Assembly (NCBI RefSeq): GCF_001886735.1
Contig: NZ_CP018076.1
Coordinates: 2,604,001-2,668,000 of the forward strand
DNA length: 64,000 nucleotides
Direction of reading: 5' to 3'
Source of the DNA: Sulfitobacter alexandrii
GTDB taxonomy: Bacteria > Pseudomonadota > Alphaproteobacteria > Rhodobacterales > Rhodobacteraceae
Below the pieces are notes generated by a model, which searched no databases, was not told the origin of the DNA, and worked only from the letters and a program-made list of their open reading frames with translations. The translations under genes and the position numbers were made by a program. Numbering within the stretch: position 1 is the first letter of the stretch; every line of letters begins with the position of its first letter. Below, piece by piece: positions 54,472 to 63,803 of this stretch.

Positions 54472-55299
54472 TCAGCTGCACCCGAGCGAACGCCTTTCGG
54501 ATTCCGCTTCCGTGACGGTGGGGGAGGCGGGAAACCGCACGCCGACTTCAGCAAGCGTCACGCAGGCTTCCTGTGTCTGGCCCAGCTGACCCAGGGCGCG
54601 GCCCAGTTCGAACAGCGCCTGCGGGGCTATCGGCCCCTCGGGCGCAGTGCTGAAAGCCGTCAGGAAGGCGCGCGCCGCCTCCTTGGGGTCGTTCAGGCCC
54701 TGAAGCGCCTCACCGCGGCGCAATTCCGCTTCCGCGGCTAACGGACCGCCCGGGTAGGTCTGATTGAAGGTCGCAAAGAGGTCTGCGGCGGTGCGAAAGT
54801 CACTGGATGCGAGCGCCTCCTGCGCCCGCTTGAAGTCGGCCTCTTCACCCACGGCCAGCGAAGCCTGGTCCGTCGGTGTGGCCGGGTCGGTCAACGGGGT
54901 GGAAACACTTGCCTGCCCCTCGCCGCCCAATGTCGTGGTCTGCCCCAGCGCACCGACGTCGCCGCCTTCCAGCTCCACCAGCCGGAATTCAAGGTCACCG
55001 ATGCGCCGCGTGCCGTCGTCCACGATGCGGTTGATCCGGTTCTCCAGCTCCTCGGTCTTGGACGTCAGGCGCTGCAGTTCGCTTTCCATTGCACCCACGC
55101 GTTCCAGCACGGAACTGCCGGCGGTATCGACCGACGCGCCGCCGGTGGTGGACAGCTCGCGGCGCAGCTTCTGCACCTCGACGAACAGGATGTTCAGCTC
55201 CTGCCGGATGTCGGCAAGGGTCTGATCCTCCTGGGCGAACAGCGGCGCGGGGCCGAATGTCAGCCCCAACGCCACCGCGATGATCAAGCGCATCTTCAT
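54472..55299 (-). CDS. cpoB: Cell-division coordinator CpoB (YbgF)
   Basis: The 275-residue periplasmic protein has a signal peptide (MKMRLIIAVALGLTFGPAPLFA), an N-terminal coiled coil (TLADIRQELNILFVEVQKLRRELS and MESELQRLTSKTEELENRI) and a C-terminal TPR domain (DFKRAQEALASSDFRTAADLF, YPGGPLAAEAELRRGEAL). It links PBP1B activity with the Tol machine in E. coli. Placed just after pal. Confidence 0.92.
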   Translation of the reverse strand: MKMRLIIAVALGLTFGPAPLFAQEDQTLADIRQELNILFVEVQKLRRELSTTGGASVDTAGSSVLERVGAMESELQRLTSKTEELENRINRIVDDGTRRIGDLEFRLVELEGGDVGALGQTTTLGGEGQASVSTPLTDPATPTDQASLAVGEEADFKRAQEALASSDFRTAADLFATFNQTYPGGPLAAEAELRRGEALQGLNDPKEAARAFLTAFSTAPEGPIAPQALFELGRALGQLGQTQEACVTLAEVGVRFPASPTVTEAESERRSLGCS

Positions 55300-55309
55300 C
55301 GGCTCGGCC

Positions 55310-55837
55310 TCAGCTTGTCAGTCCGCCCGCCAGCACCGTCACCGCGCGGCGGTTCTTGGCATAGCAGGATTCTTCTGAACAGATCTCGATCGGGCGCTCC
55401 TTGCCGTAGCTGATGACCCGCAACCGGTTCGCGGCAACGCCCTGGGAGATGAGGTATTCCTGCGCTGCGTTCGCGCGGCGCGCACCTAGGGCGAGGTTGT
55501 ACTCGCGCGTGCCTTGCTCGTCCGCGTGGCCTTCGATCACCGCCTGGTAGTCCGTGTTGGTCAGGAGCCACTGAGCCTGCCCGTCCAGAGTGGCCCGGCC
55601 GGTGGGGGTGAGCGTGGACTGGTCCACCTCGAAGAGCACCCTGTCCCCGATGGACTGCTGGAAATAGGCGGTCGACGTGGGATCGTTGGCGCTGCCCGGC
55701 ACGATGCCGCCCGCACCCGCACCGGCGCCCGCGTTCAGGCCCCCGCCAGCCCCGTCCGCGCCGAAGCGGTCGGGGTTCGTGCAGGCGCCCAGCGCCAAAG
55801 CCGCGATCAGAATACCGCCGGTCAGAAATCTTTTCAT
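55310..55837 (-). CDS. pal: Peptidoglycan-associated lipoprotein Pal
   Basis: The 175-residue outer-membrane lipoprotein has lipobox LGAC (Cys at residue 19), a Gly/Ala-rich spacer and an OmpA-like domain (LFEVDQSTLTPTGRATLDGQAQWL, EGHADEQGTREYNLALGARRA) that binds peptidoglycan. It connects the outer membrane with the wall through TolB. Confidence 0.96.
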   Translation of the reverse strand: MKRFLTGGILIAALALGACTNPDRFGADGAGGGLNAGAGAGAGGIVPGSANDPTSTAYFQQSIGDRVLFEVDQSTLTPTGRATLDGQAQWLLTNTDYQAVIEGHADEQGTREYNLALGARRANAAQEYLISQGVAANRLRVISYGKERPIEICSEESCYAKNRRAVTVLAGGLTS

Positions 55838-55924
55838 TTTTTGCCTCTCTTTGGTGGCGTCTTTTTGTCAATCTTTAGTAGCACAGGCTAAGGCCCATGG
55901 GAATTTTGCTACTTCACGGTTATG

Positions 55925-57247
55925 TCAGTTCTGTAATGGCGACCACGACGGATCGGAGCCCCCTTCGGGCGTCTGGACCGGCTTCAGGTTCCGGCCAGAT
56001 ATGTCGACGGAGTAGAGGGTCGAAGACCCGCCCGCGCCCTGCGTCTCGCGCGCGAACATGATGACCCGACCGTTCGGCGCCCATGTCGGCCCCTCGTCGA
56101 GGAAGGAAGCGGTCAACAGACGCTCCTCCGATCCATCAAGGCGCATCACCCCGATGTGGAACCGACCCTTGTTTTGCTTGGTAAAGGCCACGAGATCGCC
56201 GCGCGGCGACCAGACCGGCGTGCCGTAACGGCCCTCGCCGAAGGAAATGCGCGTGGGCTCTCCTCCCGTCGCGGACATGATGTAGAGCTGCTGGGTGCCG
56301 GAGCGATCGCTTTCGAACACGATCCGGCTGCCATCCGGCGAGAAGCTCGGCGCGGTTTCAATCGACGGCGTGTTCGTCAGCCGGACCGACTGGCCCGAGT
56401 TGATGTCCATCGTGTAGATGTCCGTGTTGCCGCCGCGGGTCAGCGAGTAGACCACCGTCTGGCCGGAGGGCGAGAAACGCGGCGCAAAACTCATCGTGCC
56501 TTCGGCGCTTTCCAGAACGCGGCGCTGCACCGACCCGATGTCGAGAACGTAGATGCGGGGAAAGCCGCTCTCGTAACTCGTGTAGAGGATCCGGTCACCG
56601 GACGGCGAGAAACGCGGCGCCAGCACGATGGCGCCCGAATCGGTCAGGTACTGAACGTTCGCGCCGTCGTAATCCATGATCGCCAGCCGTTTCTGCCGCG
56701 CGTCCTTGGGCCCTGTCTCGGAAACATAGGCCACCCGACTGTCGAAATAGGGGCCTTCGCCCGTGATCCGCGAATAGACGGCGTCCGCCACCTTGTGCGC
56801 CATGCGCCGCCAGGCCTCCGTCGTGCCAGAGAACTGCAATCCGTCCCCCAGCTCCGCGCCGGAGAACACGTCGTAAAGGCGGAATTTCACGTTGACCGAA
56901 TTGCCCTGCACGTTCACGGCGCCGGTGATCAAGGCCTGTGCGTTGATCGCCTTCCAGTCGGCGTATTGCACCGGCGCGTTGAAATCGCTCACGGTCGAAA
57001 TGAAGGCCGAGGCCGGAATCTCGCGGAAGAGTCCGGTGCCGGTCAGGTCGTTCGACACCACCCGCGCGATGTCCGTGGCAAGCTGACCCGCCTCGGCGGT
57101 TTCGGGCTGGAAACTGGGTACGGCGAAAGGCAGCGGTTCGATCACACCTTCGGTAATCTCGATCCGCAACGGTCCCTGCTGGGCCTGCACCGGGGCTGCC
57201 ACGGCGTACATGACGGCCATCAGCAGGCTCAAAAATCGCAATTTCAT
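55925..57247 (-). CDS. tolB: Tol-Pal system protein TolB
   Basis: The 440-residue periplasmic protein has a signal peptide (to about residue 22), an N-terminal alpha/beta domain ([21 protein letters not shown]) and a six-bladed beta-propeller with repeated RFSPSG, SFSPDG and WSPRGD turns. It shuttles between TolA and Pal. It lies 127 nt after tolA, in which no gene is seen. Confidence 0.96.
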   Translation of the reverse strand: MKLRFLSLLMAVMYAVAAPVQAQQGPLRIEITEGVIEPLPFAVPSFQPETAEAGQLATDIARVVSNDLTGTGLFREIPASAFISTVSDFNAPVQYADWKAINAQALITGAVNVQGNSVNVKFRLYDVFSGAELGDGLQFSGTTEAWRRMAHKVADAVYSRITGEGPYFDSRVAYVSETGPKDARQKRLAIMDYDGANVQYLTDSGAIVLAPRFSPSGDRILYTSYESGFPRIYVLDIGSVQRRVLESAEGTMSFAPRFSPSGQTVVYSLTRGGNTDIYTMDINSGQSVRLTNTPSIETAPSFSPDGSRIVFESDRSGTQQLYIMSATGGEPTRISFGEGRYGTPVWSPRGDLVAFTKQNKGRFHIGVMRLDGSEERLLTASFLDEGPTWAPNGRVIMFARETQGAGGSSTLYSVDISGRNLKPVQTPEGGSDPSWSPLQN

Positions 57248-57373
57248 TTCGTCAGGATCCTTTCGGGCTCAAACGTGAGGCTAGTATTTCCCGGCCAGGC
57301 CGATAATTCGAGTGATAAACCGTGCAACCCGGCGCCGTAGCGGAATAATGCCGGGTAAGCGGCGCTTGTTCCA

Positions 57374-58528
57374 TCATTTCACCCGCATCCTCTCGGGGTT
57401 GAAAGTCATCTCGATCTCCTGCCACTGGCCATATTTCTCCGCCGGCAGCTGGTATCCCTTCGATCCGCACAGGATGATCGCGCGGCGCGCGGCCTCGAAG
57501 GCCTGCTTGGCGGCCGCGGCCGATCCGCCTTCGCTCCCCGTCATCTGGATGGACGAGATGATCGGCGTGGCATCCTGCGCCATGTTGACGGTGACCACGA
57601 CGGTCGTGCGCAACGCCTCGGACGACAAGGACCCCACGTTCCAGCAGTTGGACACCGCGACACGCAGGTTCTCCTTTTCCCCGGCCGTCAGCGGCGGGCC
57701 GCTGGGCGCGGGCGTCGCGGGGGCCTCGGTGGCCTCCTGCGCGGCGGCAACAGCGGCGGCGATGGCATCGGCATCCACATCCGGGCTGGGAGTCTCGGTC
57801 GGGGCCGGGGTCTCGGCCACTTGTGGCGTTTCCGTCGGATTCTCGGTCGGTGTTTCCGCGATCTGCGGCGCGGAGGGGCGCCGTCCGGGCGGTCGCGGCG
57901 ATGCGGCGGGCGCCTTCGTGGCTTCGGTCACGATCTCGGTCGTCGCTTCCTCGGGCGCGGTCGCTTCCTGCGTTTCCTGCGGGGCGTCCCCGGTTTCATC
58001 CGGGGCCACGGCCTCCTGCTCCACCGGGTCCGGCGTCGCCTCGGGCTCGGGCTGCGCGACAGGTTCCGGCGCGACACGCTCGACCGGGCGCGGGGCGGCT
58101 TCGGGCGCGACCTCGGGCACGAGAACGGCCTGGTCGCCCACGGGTTCGTCCAGCGTCGGCGGGGTATCCGTGACTTCCGCCTGGGGCGGCAGGGACTGCT
58201 CGGCCACTTCGGGCGCGGGGTCTTCGGCGGGGGGCTCCGCCGGCTCCGGCGTGGGTTGCTCCACCTGTGCATCCGGTTCCGCCACCACCTCGGGGGCTTC
58301 CGGCGTCACCTCGGGCGCATCGGGCTGCGCCACCTCCGTCGCCGTGTCGGGCGCCTGCTGCGCCGCGATCAGGGCGTCGAAATCGGACCCGGAGATCACC
58401 GAGACCTCCGTCATCTCGAAGGGGGGCGGCTCAGAGGTGAAGAAGTTGCCAAGCAGCAGCCAGCCGATCACCGTAAGGTGCCCGGCACCCGAAACGTAGT
58501 GGCCGATATGAAGATCGCTGCGGCCCAA
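57374..58528 (-). CDS. tolA: TolA-like energy-transducing protein
   Basis: The 384-residue protein has an N-terminal membrane helix (HLTVIGWLLLGNFF), then a long Pro/Glu/Ala/Thr-rich stalk (residues 55-270) and a C-terminal domain with SNCWNVGSLSSEALRTTVVVTVNM and AFEAARRAIILC, similar to the TolA/TonB C-terminus. The stalk is acidic and Pro-rich rather than the Ala/Lys-rich helix of E. coli. The start is TTG at 58528 with GGAG 6 nt before it, overlapping the end of tolR; no in-frame ATG occurs before the stalk. Confidence 0.85.
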   Translation of the reverse strand: MGRSDLHIGHYVSGAGHLTVIGWLLLGNFFTSEPPPFEMTEVSVISGSDFDALIAAQQAPDTATEVAQPDAPEVTPEAPEVVAEPDAQVEQPTPEPAEPPAEDPAPEVAEQSLPPQAEVTDTPPTLDEPVGDQAVLVPEVAPEAAPRPVERVAPEPVAQPEPEATPDPVEQEAVAPDETGDAPQETQEATAPEEATTEIVTEATKAPAASPRPPGRRPSAPQIAETPTENPTETPQVAETPAPTETPSPDVDADAIAAAVAAAQEATEAPATPAPSGPPLTAGEKENLRVAVSNCWNVGSLSSEALRTTVVVTVNMAQDATPIISSIQMTGSEGGSAAAAKQAFEAARRAIILCGSKGYQLPAEKYGQWQEIEMTFNPERMRVK

Positions 58529-58531
58529 GGC

Positions 58532-59002
58532 TCACTCCGTCCCCGCGTCGTCAAGCGACGGGCCGCCGATGTCGGTAACAAGCCCGATGTTCGAGAACCC
58601 GCCGGCGTTGAGCGCGCCCATGACCTCCATCACGGTGGCGTAGGGCACCGCACCGTCGGCGCGCAGGTAGACCCGATCGCTGGCGCGTTCGGTCGCGATG
58701 CCGCGCAGGCGCGTCACAAGCTGGTCGCGCGCGACCTCGGTGGTCTGGATCTGCACCGCGCCATTGGCACTGACGGTCACGGTCAGCGGCTCCTCCTGCT
58801 CGGCGGGCAAGGCACCCGCGGCGGTCTTGGGCAACTCGACCGGCACGCCGACCGTCAGCAGCGGCGCGGCGACCATGAAGATGATGAGCAGCACCAGCAT
58901 CACGTCCACGAAGGGCGTGACGTTGATCTCGGACATGGGCTGCGCCCGCCCGCGACGGCGACCGCGGCCGCCGCCCTGTTTCCTGATGACACCCGCGCCC
59001 AT
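58532..59002 (-). CDS. tolR: Tol-Pal system protein TolR (ExbD-type)
   Basis: The 156-residue protein has one membrane helix (FVDVMLVLLIIFMVAAPLL) carrying the proton-path aspartate in VTPFVDVMLV. The basic N-terminus (IRKQGGGRGRRRGRAQPMSEIN) is cytoplasmic. It works with TolQ as the proton-driven motor. It is spaced 3 nt from tolQ and tolA. Confidence 0.95.
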   Translation of the reverse strand: MGAGVIRKQGGGRGRRRGRAQPMSEINVTPFVDVMLVLLIIFMVAAPLLTVGVPVELPKTAAGALPAEQEEPLTVTVSANGAVQIQTTEVARDQLVTRLRGIATERASDRVYLRADGAVPYATVMEVMGALNAGGFSNIGLVTDIGGPSLDDAGTE

Positions 59003-59005
59003 GGC

Positions 59006-59701
59006 TCAGCTGTCCAGCTGGCGCGACAGGATGGTCGCGAATTCGTCCGAGAACGCCTCGTGCGCGCCGATGATGTGCTCGCTGTCGGCATTGAGCTTGT
59101 TGTAGAAGATCACCGCCGGGATCGCGGCAAGAAGGCCAAGCCCCGTGGCCAGCAACGCCTCGGCGATGCCGGGCGCCACGACGGCAAGGTTCGTGTTTTG
59201 CTGCGCCGCGATCTCGACAAAGGCGTTCATGATGCCGATGACCGTCCCGAAGAGACCGATGAACGGCGCCGAGGAGCCGACCGTCGCCAGCACGGTCAGC
59301 CCGCTTTGCAGGCGTTCGGCCTCCTTCGCGATGGCCACGTCCATGGACCGGTCGATGCGCGCCGTGGCGCCGGGGATCAGCCCGCCGTCGTCCCGGTGCG
59401 ACCGCTGCCATTCCGTCATGCCCGCCGCGAAAATCTTCTCCGACGGCCCGCTCGGATCGGGGCCGATCTGGTCATAGAGCCCGTCCAGCGGCTCTCCCGA
59501 CCAGAACGCCCGGTCGAAGGCCACCTGCTCGGATCGCGCACGGCGGTACTGCAGCAACTTCTGCACGATGATCGACCATGACCAGAACGACGCGATGATG
59601 AGAATGATCATCACCAGCTTCACCGTCAGCGTCGCCCGCGCGAAAAGTGCCCACACGGAGAAATCAATCTCCTGCGCCAATGCCAGCGTTTCTGCTTCCA
59701 T
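59006..59701 (-). CDS. tolQ: Tol-Pal system protein TolQ (ExbB-type)
   Basis: The 231-residue membrane protein has three helices (ATLTVKLVMIILIIASFWSWSI-like first, then TVLATVGSSAPFIGLFGTVIGIM and GIAEALLATGLGLLAAIPAVIFY), the signature of TolQ. The ATG at 59701 gives the family length. It begins the tol cluster 119 nt after ybgC. Confidence 0.95.
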   Translation of the reverse strand: MEAETLALAQEIDFSVWALFARATLTVKLVMIILIIASFWSWSIIVQKLLQYRRARSEQVAFDRAFWSGEPLDGLYDQIGPDPSGPSEKIFAAGMTEWQRSHRDDGGLIPGATARIDRSMDVAIAKEAERLQSGLTVLATVGSSAPFIGLFGTVIGIMNAFVEIAAQQNTNLAVVAPGIAEALLATGLGLLAAIPAVIFYNKLNADSEHIIGAHEAFSDEFATILSRQLDS

Positions 59702-59820
59702 TATACCTGCTCTTGTTCTAGCGCCGCACCGCGGCGGCATGCCTCATGCGGCCCTGTTTTCCAGGGCGCTATTTGGCGTAAACCTATCCCAGTGCAAGCG
59801 GGAAAGCCAGAACATTGGCG

Positions 59821-60219
59821 TCAACCCGCCGCATCCTTTGGCAGTGAGCGAAGTTTTGCTGGCAACCGCGTGGGTTTTCCGTCGGTCGTCATGCAGACGG
59901 CCGTGACCACCGCGCGAAAGATCACCTTTCCCTCGCGGCAGACATCCTGGTGAAAGACCCAACGCGTCGCGCCCTTGGCGAAATGGGTCGTGCGCACCTC
60001 CAGCCGGTCGCCGAAACCCGCTGTCCCGAGATAATCCGCCTCCACCCGCGTGACGACGAACACGATCCCCTGCGCGCGCATCTCCCGCTGGTCGAGCCCG
60101 ATCTGCTCGACGATGTCGGAGCGGGCCCGCTCGATGTAGCGCAGGTAGTTGGCGTAATAGACGATGCCCGCCATGTCGGTGTCTTCGTAGAAGATGCGGA
60201 CCGGGAAGACATGGCTCAT
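59821..60219 (-). CDS. ybgC: Tol-Pal-associated acyl-CoA thioesterase YbgC
   Basis: The 132-residue hotdog thioesterase has the family's RIFYEDTDMAGIVYYANYLRY with the catalytic Asp, IERARSDIVEQIG and RVEADYLGTAGFGDRLEV. Acts on acyl-CoA/ACP and may affect phospholipids with Tol-Pal. The ATG overlaps the stop of the preceding hypothetical gene (ATGA). Confidence 0.95.
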   Translation of the reverse strand: MSHVFPVRIFYEDTDMAGIVYYANYLRYIERARSDIVEQIGLDQREMRAQGIVFVVTRVEADYLGTAGFGDRLEVRTTHFAKGATRWVFHQDVCREGKVIFRAVVTAVCMTTDGKPTRLPAKLRSLPKDAAG

Positions 60220-60839
60220 TGCAGCACGCTTATCCGCGCGGCCAGCCGCAGCGCATGGGACGGATCGCTTGCCGCATGGGGCAGAACAGGATCGTAGGCC
60301 GCCCGCAGAAGCTGGGCCACCTCGGGGCGGAGCACGGTGGTATCCCCCGCGACCGCGAGCGGAGAGCGATCCTGGAACGCCGTGTCGGACCACAGCAGCA
60401 CCGATTGCACGATCTGGCTCAGGGCGAGGGTCTGGGCGGGCACGGCGCTCAGATGGTCGTCCATTCTCAGGAACACGAAACAGGCCTTGATCCCGCCCCG
60501 CTTGTCAAAGCGGAAGAACCGGTACTGGTTCGCCTCGGCGGCCTCCAGCCGCGCGACCAGCGGGCCGAGGTCCGGCAGCAGCCGATCCAAGCCCGGCACC
60601 TCCGGAAGTTCGGACCATTCGCGGAAGAAGAACAGCATCAGGTTGCTGCCCAGTTCCGCATCCATCTCGCCCATCTCGTGCCCCGAGAGTTCACAAACGG
60701 CCTCCACCGCGCCTTTCACCACGCCGAGGGTCGCATCGTCGACGCCAAATACGACAGGGCAGATGGGCCGCCCCCAGCGGGCAAAGGCGAATGTTCCGTC
60801 GGCACGGGTGAACAGGGCTTCGATCTGCTCAGCTTCCAT
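60216..60839 (-). CDS. Conserved hypothetical protein between ruvB and ybgC
   Basis: The 207-residue soluble protein begins MEAEQIEALFTRADGTFAFARWGRPICPVVFGVDD and contains SLMLFFFREWSELPEVPGL-like and RFFRFDKRGGIKACFVFLRMDD segments. No signal peptide or membrane helix is seen. No catalytic motif is recognised. It lies 34 nt after ruvB and overlaps ybgC by ATGA, so it is part of the same unit; it may be a Rhodobacterales-specific Tol or Ruv companion. Confidence 0.78.
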   Translation of the reverse strand: MEAEQIEALFTRADGTFAFARWGRPICPVVFGVDDATLGVVKGAVEAVCELSGHEMGEMDAELGSNLMLFFFREWSELPEVPGLDRLLPDLGPLVARLEAAEANQYRFFRFDKRGGIKACFVFLRMDDHLSAVPAQTLALSQIVQSVLLWSDTAFQDRSPLAVAGDTTVLRPEVAQLLRAAYDPVLPHAASDPSHALRLAARISVLQ

Positions 60840-60873
60840 GTTTCATTGTTCCCCAAATACACATCGCACCGGA

Positions 60874-61893
60874 TCAACCAAATAGATCGCTCTGTCCCCT
60901 GGGCGCCGGCAGGCCCAGATGCGCCCATGCCTTCGCGGCCAGCATGCGCCCGCGCGGGGTACGCTGGATCAGCCCCTGCTGCAACAGGAAGGGTTCGATC
61001 ACCTCCTCCAGCGCGTCGCGGCTTTCCGACAGGGCTGCCGAGAGGGTCTCGATGCCGACCGGCCCGCCCTGGTAGTTTTCGGCGATGAGCTTCAGATAGC
61101 GCCGGTCGGCGCCGTCCAGACCGAGGTGATCCACGCCCAGCCGGGTGAGCGCCATATCCGCAAGGGGCCGCGTGACCCTGCCGTCCCCCTCCACCACCGC
61201 GAAATCGACGACCCGGCGCAGCAGCCGGCCCGCGATGCGCGGCGTGCCGCGGGCACGGCGGGCGATTTCCCGCGCGCCGCCCTCGTCGGCTGGCGCACCG
61301 AGCCGCCGCGCATTGCGCTCCACGATCGTGAAAAGCTCGTCCTCGGTGTAGAATTGCAACCGCGTGGGAATGCCGAAGCGGTCCCGCAGCGGGGTCGTCA
61401 GCAGACCCATCCGCGTCGTCGCGCCGACCAGCGTGAAGGGCTGCAGCTCGATCCGCACCGTGCGTGCGGCAGGCCCCTCTCCGATCACGAGGTCGAGTTC
61501 GAAATCCTCGAGCGCGGGATAGAGCACCTCCTCCACCGCCGGGTTAAGGCGATGGATCTCGTCGATGAAGAGAACGTCGCGCGCCTCGAGGTTGGTCAGG
61601 ATCGCGGCGAGGTCGCCGGCTTTGGCCAGAACCGGCCCGGACGTCATGCGAAATCCGACCCCCAACTCGCGCGCCATGATCTGCGCGAGGGTGGTCTTGC
61701 CAAGGCCCGGAGGACCGTGAAACAGCGTGTGGTCCATCGCCTCGCCGCGCTGGCGGGCGGACTGGATGAACACCCGCAGGTTCGCCCGCGCCTCCGCCTG
61801 GCCGACGAATTCGTCCAGCATCTGCGGCCGCAAGGCGCGATCCTGATCTTCCGGCAGCGGATCGGGCCGCACTGTGGGGTCAATCTCGGTCAT
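60874..61893 (-). CDS. ruvB: Holliday-junction branch-migration helicase RuvB
   Basis: The 339-residue AAA+ motor has the N-terminal [12 protein letters not shown], Walker [13 protein letters not shown] at about residues 59-70, Walker [13 protein letters not shown] and sensor [10 protein letters not shown]. With RuvA it moves Holliday junctions during recombination repair. It follows ruvA by 49 nt. Confidence 0.97.
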   Translation of the reverse strand: MTEIDPTVRPDPLPEDQDRALRPQMLDEFVGQAEARANLRVFIQSARQRGEAMDHTLFHGPPGLGKTTLAQIMARELGVGFRMTSGPVLAKAGDLAAILTNLEARDVLFIDEIHRLNPAVEEVLYPALEDFELDLVIGEGPAARTVRIELQPFTLVGATTRMGLLTTPLRDRFGIPTRLQFYTEDELFTIVERNARRLGAPADEGGAREIARRARGTPRIAGRLLRRVVDFAVVEGDGRVTRPLADMALTRLGVDHLGLDGADRRYLKLIAENYQGGPVGIETLSAALSESRDALEEVIEPFLLQQGLIQRTPRGRMLAAKAWAHLGLPAPRGQSDLFG

Positions 61894-61942
61894 CTAACAT
61901 CCGTGCCCTGTCCGGCCCCGGCAGGGGCTTGGTTCCGGCACC

Positions 61943-62605
61943 CTACCCCTTCGGCGCCAGCAGTTTCAACGCCGCGCGGATCAGGGCGGGCGTATCGGCA
62001 TCGGGCATGTCCCCCGCCGCCTGCGCCACCGCGCCCGCCGCGTCACCCGGCCCGTAGCCGAGGTTGCCGAGCGCGGACAATGCATCCGCCTGTGCCGAAC
62101 TGGCGGCCGGCGCTGCCCGTGCCGGCCGGCCTGCGGACGGCTCGATCACCTCGGCCTGCGCGTCGCCGTGGGCCCGGGCCGGCGTGCCGCCCATGGCCAT
62201 CACGCCGGGCGCCTTGTCCTTGAGCTCCTGCACCACGCGCTGCGCGATTTTCGGACCGACCCCCTTTGCCGCCTTGACCGCGTTCCAGTCGCCCAGCGCG
62301 ATGGCCCGGCTCACCCCGTCCGGCCCCAGCGCCCCGAGGATCGCGAGAGACGCCTTGGCACCCACGCCCTGCACAGATGTCAGCAGGCGGTGCCACTCCT
62401 TCTCGGCCAAAGTCTGGAAGCCGAAGAGCTGCATCAGGTCCTCGCGGACCACGAGATCGGTATAGAGCGCCACGACCTCGCCCGCGCCGGGCAAGGCGGA
62501 AAGGGTCCGTTCCGAGCAGAAGACGAGATAGCCGACCCCGCGCACGTCGATCAGTACGTGATCGGGTGCGCGGTAATCGATCACGCCGGTGATCTTTCCG
62601 ATCAT
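61943..62605 (-). CDS. ruvA: Holliday-junction-binding protein RuvA
   Basis: The 220-residue protein starts [28 protein letters not shown] (OB fold), has helix-hairpin-helix motifs ([32 protein letters not shown]) and a longer, Ala/Pro-rich linker before the C-terminal domain III ([17 protein letters not shown]). Its ATG overlaps the ruvC stop (ATGA). Confidence 0.96.
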   Translation of the reverse strand: MIGKITGVIDYRAPDHVLIDVRGVGYLVFCSERTLSALPGAGEVVALYTDLVVREDLMQLFGFQTLAEKEWHRLLTSVQGVGAKASLAILGALGPDGVSRAIALGDWNAVKAAKGVGPKIAQRVVQELKDKAPGVMAMGGTPARAHGDAQAEVIEPSAGRPARAAPAASSAQADALSALGNLGYGPGDAAGAVAQAAGDMPDADTPALIRAALKLLAPKG

Positions 62606-63108
62606 GCGCTGGCCCGTGCCACGGCGGCGGCCAGCCCCGAGGCGCCCCCGTGATGCGCGTGGCAGATCGCGATGGCCAGTGCATCCGCCGCATCGGGGCC
62701 GGCGATCTCGATCCCCGGCAATTGCATCCGAACCATGTGCGCCACCTGGCCCTTGTCGGCGTGCCCCACGCCGACCACCGTTTTCTTGACCGTGTTGGGC
62801 GCGTATTCGCCCACCTCCAGCCCCGCCTGCGCCGGCACCAGCATCGCGATCCCCCGCGCCTGCCCCAGCTTGAGCGTGCCGGCACCGTCCTTGTTGACGA
62901 AGGTCTGCTCCACCGCTGCGGACTGCGGGCGGTAGGTGACCAGTACCCGCGTCAGCTGGGCATGCAGCGACAGGAGCCGCCGCGCCAGATCATCGCCCTG
63001 TGACACGATCACCCCGTTCGCCACGTGCGACAGCCGCGGCCCGGACACGTCGATGATCCCCCATCCCAGGTTGCGCAGCCCCGGATCGATGCCAATTACC
63101 CGTATCAT
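62602..63108 (-). CDS. ruvC: Crossover junction endodeoxyribonuclease RuvC
   Basis: The 168-residue resolvase has the acidic catalytic residues in [23 protein letters not shown] and [17 protein letters not shown]. The ATG at 63108 is followed directly by the [10 protein letters not shown] pattern typical of the family; the upstream 15 codons in frame are not needed. First gene of the minus-strand ruvCAB-tol block. Confidence 0.96.
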   Translation of the reverse strand: MIRVIGIDPGLRNLGWGIIDVSGPRLSHVANGVIVSQGDDLARRLLSLHAQLTRVLVTYRPQSAAVEQTFVNKDGAGTLKLGQARGIAMLVPAQAGLEVGEYAPNTVKKTVVGVGHADKGQVAHMVRMQLPGIEIAGPDAADALAIAICHAHHGGASGLAAAVARASA

Positions 63109-63439
63109 TCGCCCGATTTCGCCTCTGCTGTTGTTTTTTTGATGCACTAGCACGAAAGGCGAACATCCACCAAGGGCTTTCCTGCGACGGCAGCCCGCGA
63201 CACCAAAAGCGTCGCATTTGCATCACGTCGCCCGTTTTCGGCACTGCAGCATCGGAAAACGACACCAAAACGACTCCGGTTTCCCATTTATTTTCAACAA
63301 TTTATCTCCGTCCACACCTATGCAAAAGGCGCAGGACACACATGCAATTCTGGCAATTGCGCCGGTTTCCGATTCCGCCTATCTGCGCGGCACATCGCCG
63401 GGAAAACCGGCATAACTCTTTTGTAAAAGGACGGCTACA
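63109..63439. other. Divergent intergenic region between ruvC and the DUF1127 gene
   Basis: These 331 nt are AT-richer than average and hold no convincing gene. They include the RpoH-type promoter for the DUF1127 gene (63356-63387) and a small GCCGG-GAAAA-CCGGC hairpin (about 63398-63412) in its leader. The ruvC promoter must lie near 63120-63200 but is not clear. Confidence 0.5.
63356..63387 (+). promoter_or_regulatory. RpoH (sigma-32) type promoter of the DUF1127 gene
   Basis: ATTG (63356-63359), an 18-nt spacer and CCTATCTGCG (63378-63387) match CTTG-N17/18-CYTATNTNNG with a single mismatch at the first base. Transcription would start about 45 nt before the ATG. In Rhodobacter sphaeroides a DUF1127 gene has an RpoHI/RpoHII promoter, which fits. 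Confidence 0.6.
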
Positions 63440-63658
63440 ATGGCAGCTTTCGACACCACCCGCACCGCATACGGCTCCACCAGCGCCGTTTCCCGTTTCT
63501 TCGCCGGTCTGACGTCCGTCGCCTCAACGGTCGCCGCCTGGAACGACGCCCGCGCAACCCGCCGGGCCCTGTCTTCGCTCACCGACCGCGAACTCGACGA
63601 CATCGGCCTCGTCCGGGGCGACATCGACATGGTTGCACAGTCCAACCTGATCCGCTGA
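63440..63658 (+). CDS. DUF1127 (YjiS-like) small protein
   Basis: The 72-residue protein has an N-terminal Thr/Ser/Ala-rich helix region and the C-terminal DUF1127 motif (AWNDARATRRALSSLTDRELDDIGLVRGDI) with conserved Arg, Leu-Asp-Asp-Ile-Gly and Arg. Small DUF1127 proteins in alphaproteobacteria are stress induced and some bind RNA or regulate sRNA maturation (CcaF1 in Rhodobacter). AAAGGA lies before the ATG. An RpoH-type promoter precedes and a strong terminator follows. Confidence 0.9.
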   Translation: MAAFDTTRTAYGSTSAVSRFFAGLTSVASTVAAWNDARATRRALSSLTDRELDDIGLVRGDIDMVAQSNLIR

Positions 63659-63746
63659 TCGCGGCGCGGCGGCAAGACCGCCGCCGCCCTCCCGGCCCGC
63701 CAGAAAAGAAAACCGCGCCTCCCGATCCGGGACGCGCGGTTTTTTG
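63659..63746 (+). ncRNA. Possible sRNA derived from the DUF1127 3' UTR
   Basis: Two hairpins lie after the DUF1127 stop: CGGCGG-CAAGA-CCGCCG (about 63667-63683) and the terminator at 63711-63741. Between and inside them are CCTCCC elements (CCCTCCC at 63687-63693, CCTCCC at 63718-63723). In Rhodobacter the CcsR (cuckoo) sRNAs downstream of a DUF1127 gene carry CUCCUCCC loops that may mimic an anti-Shine-Dalgarno. The resemblance is partial and no function is proven. Confidence 0.3.
63711..63746 (+). terminator. Strong intrinsic terminator after the DUF1127 gene
   Basis: AACCGCGC pairs with GCGCGGTT (8 bp), with an inner TCCCG/CGGGA stem, followed by a run of six T (TTTTTT). An A-rich AGAAAAGAAAA precedes it, so it may also stop minus-strand transcripts. 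Confidence 0.9.
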
Positions 63747-63803
63747 TTGCCGACCGTCGGAGGGACGACCAGTGCCGGCACCCGTTCGGGCGCGGCGCGG
63801 AAA

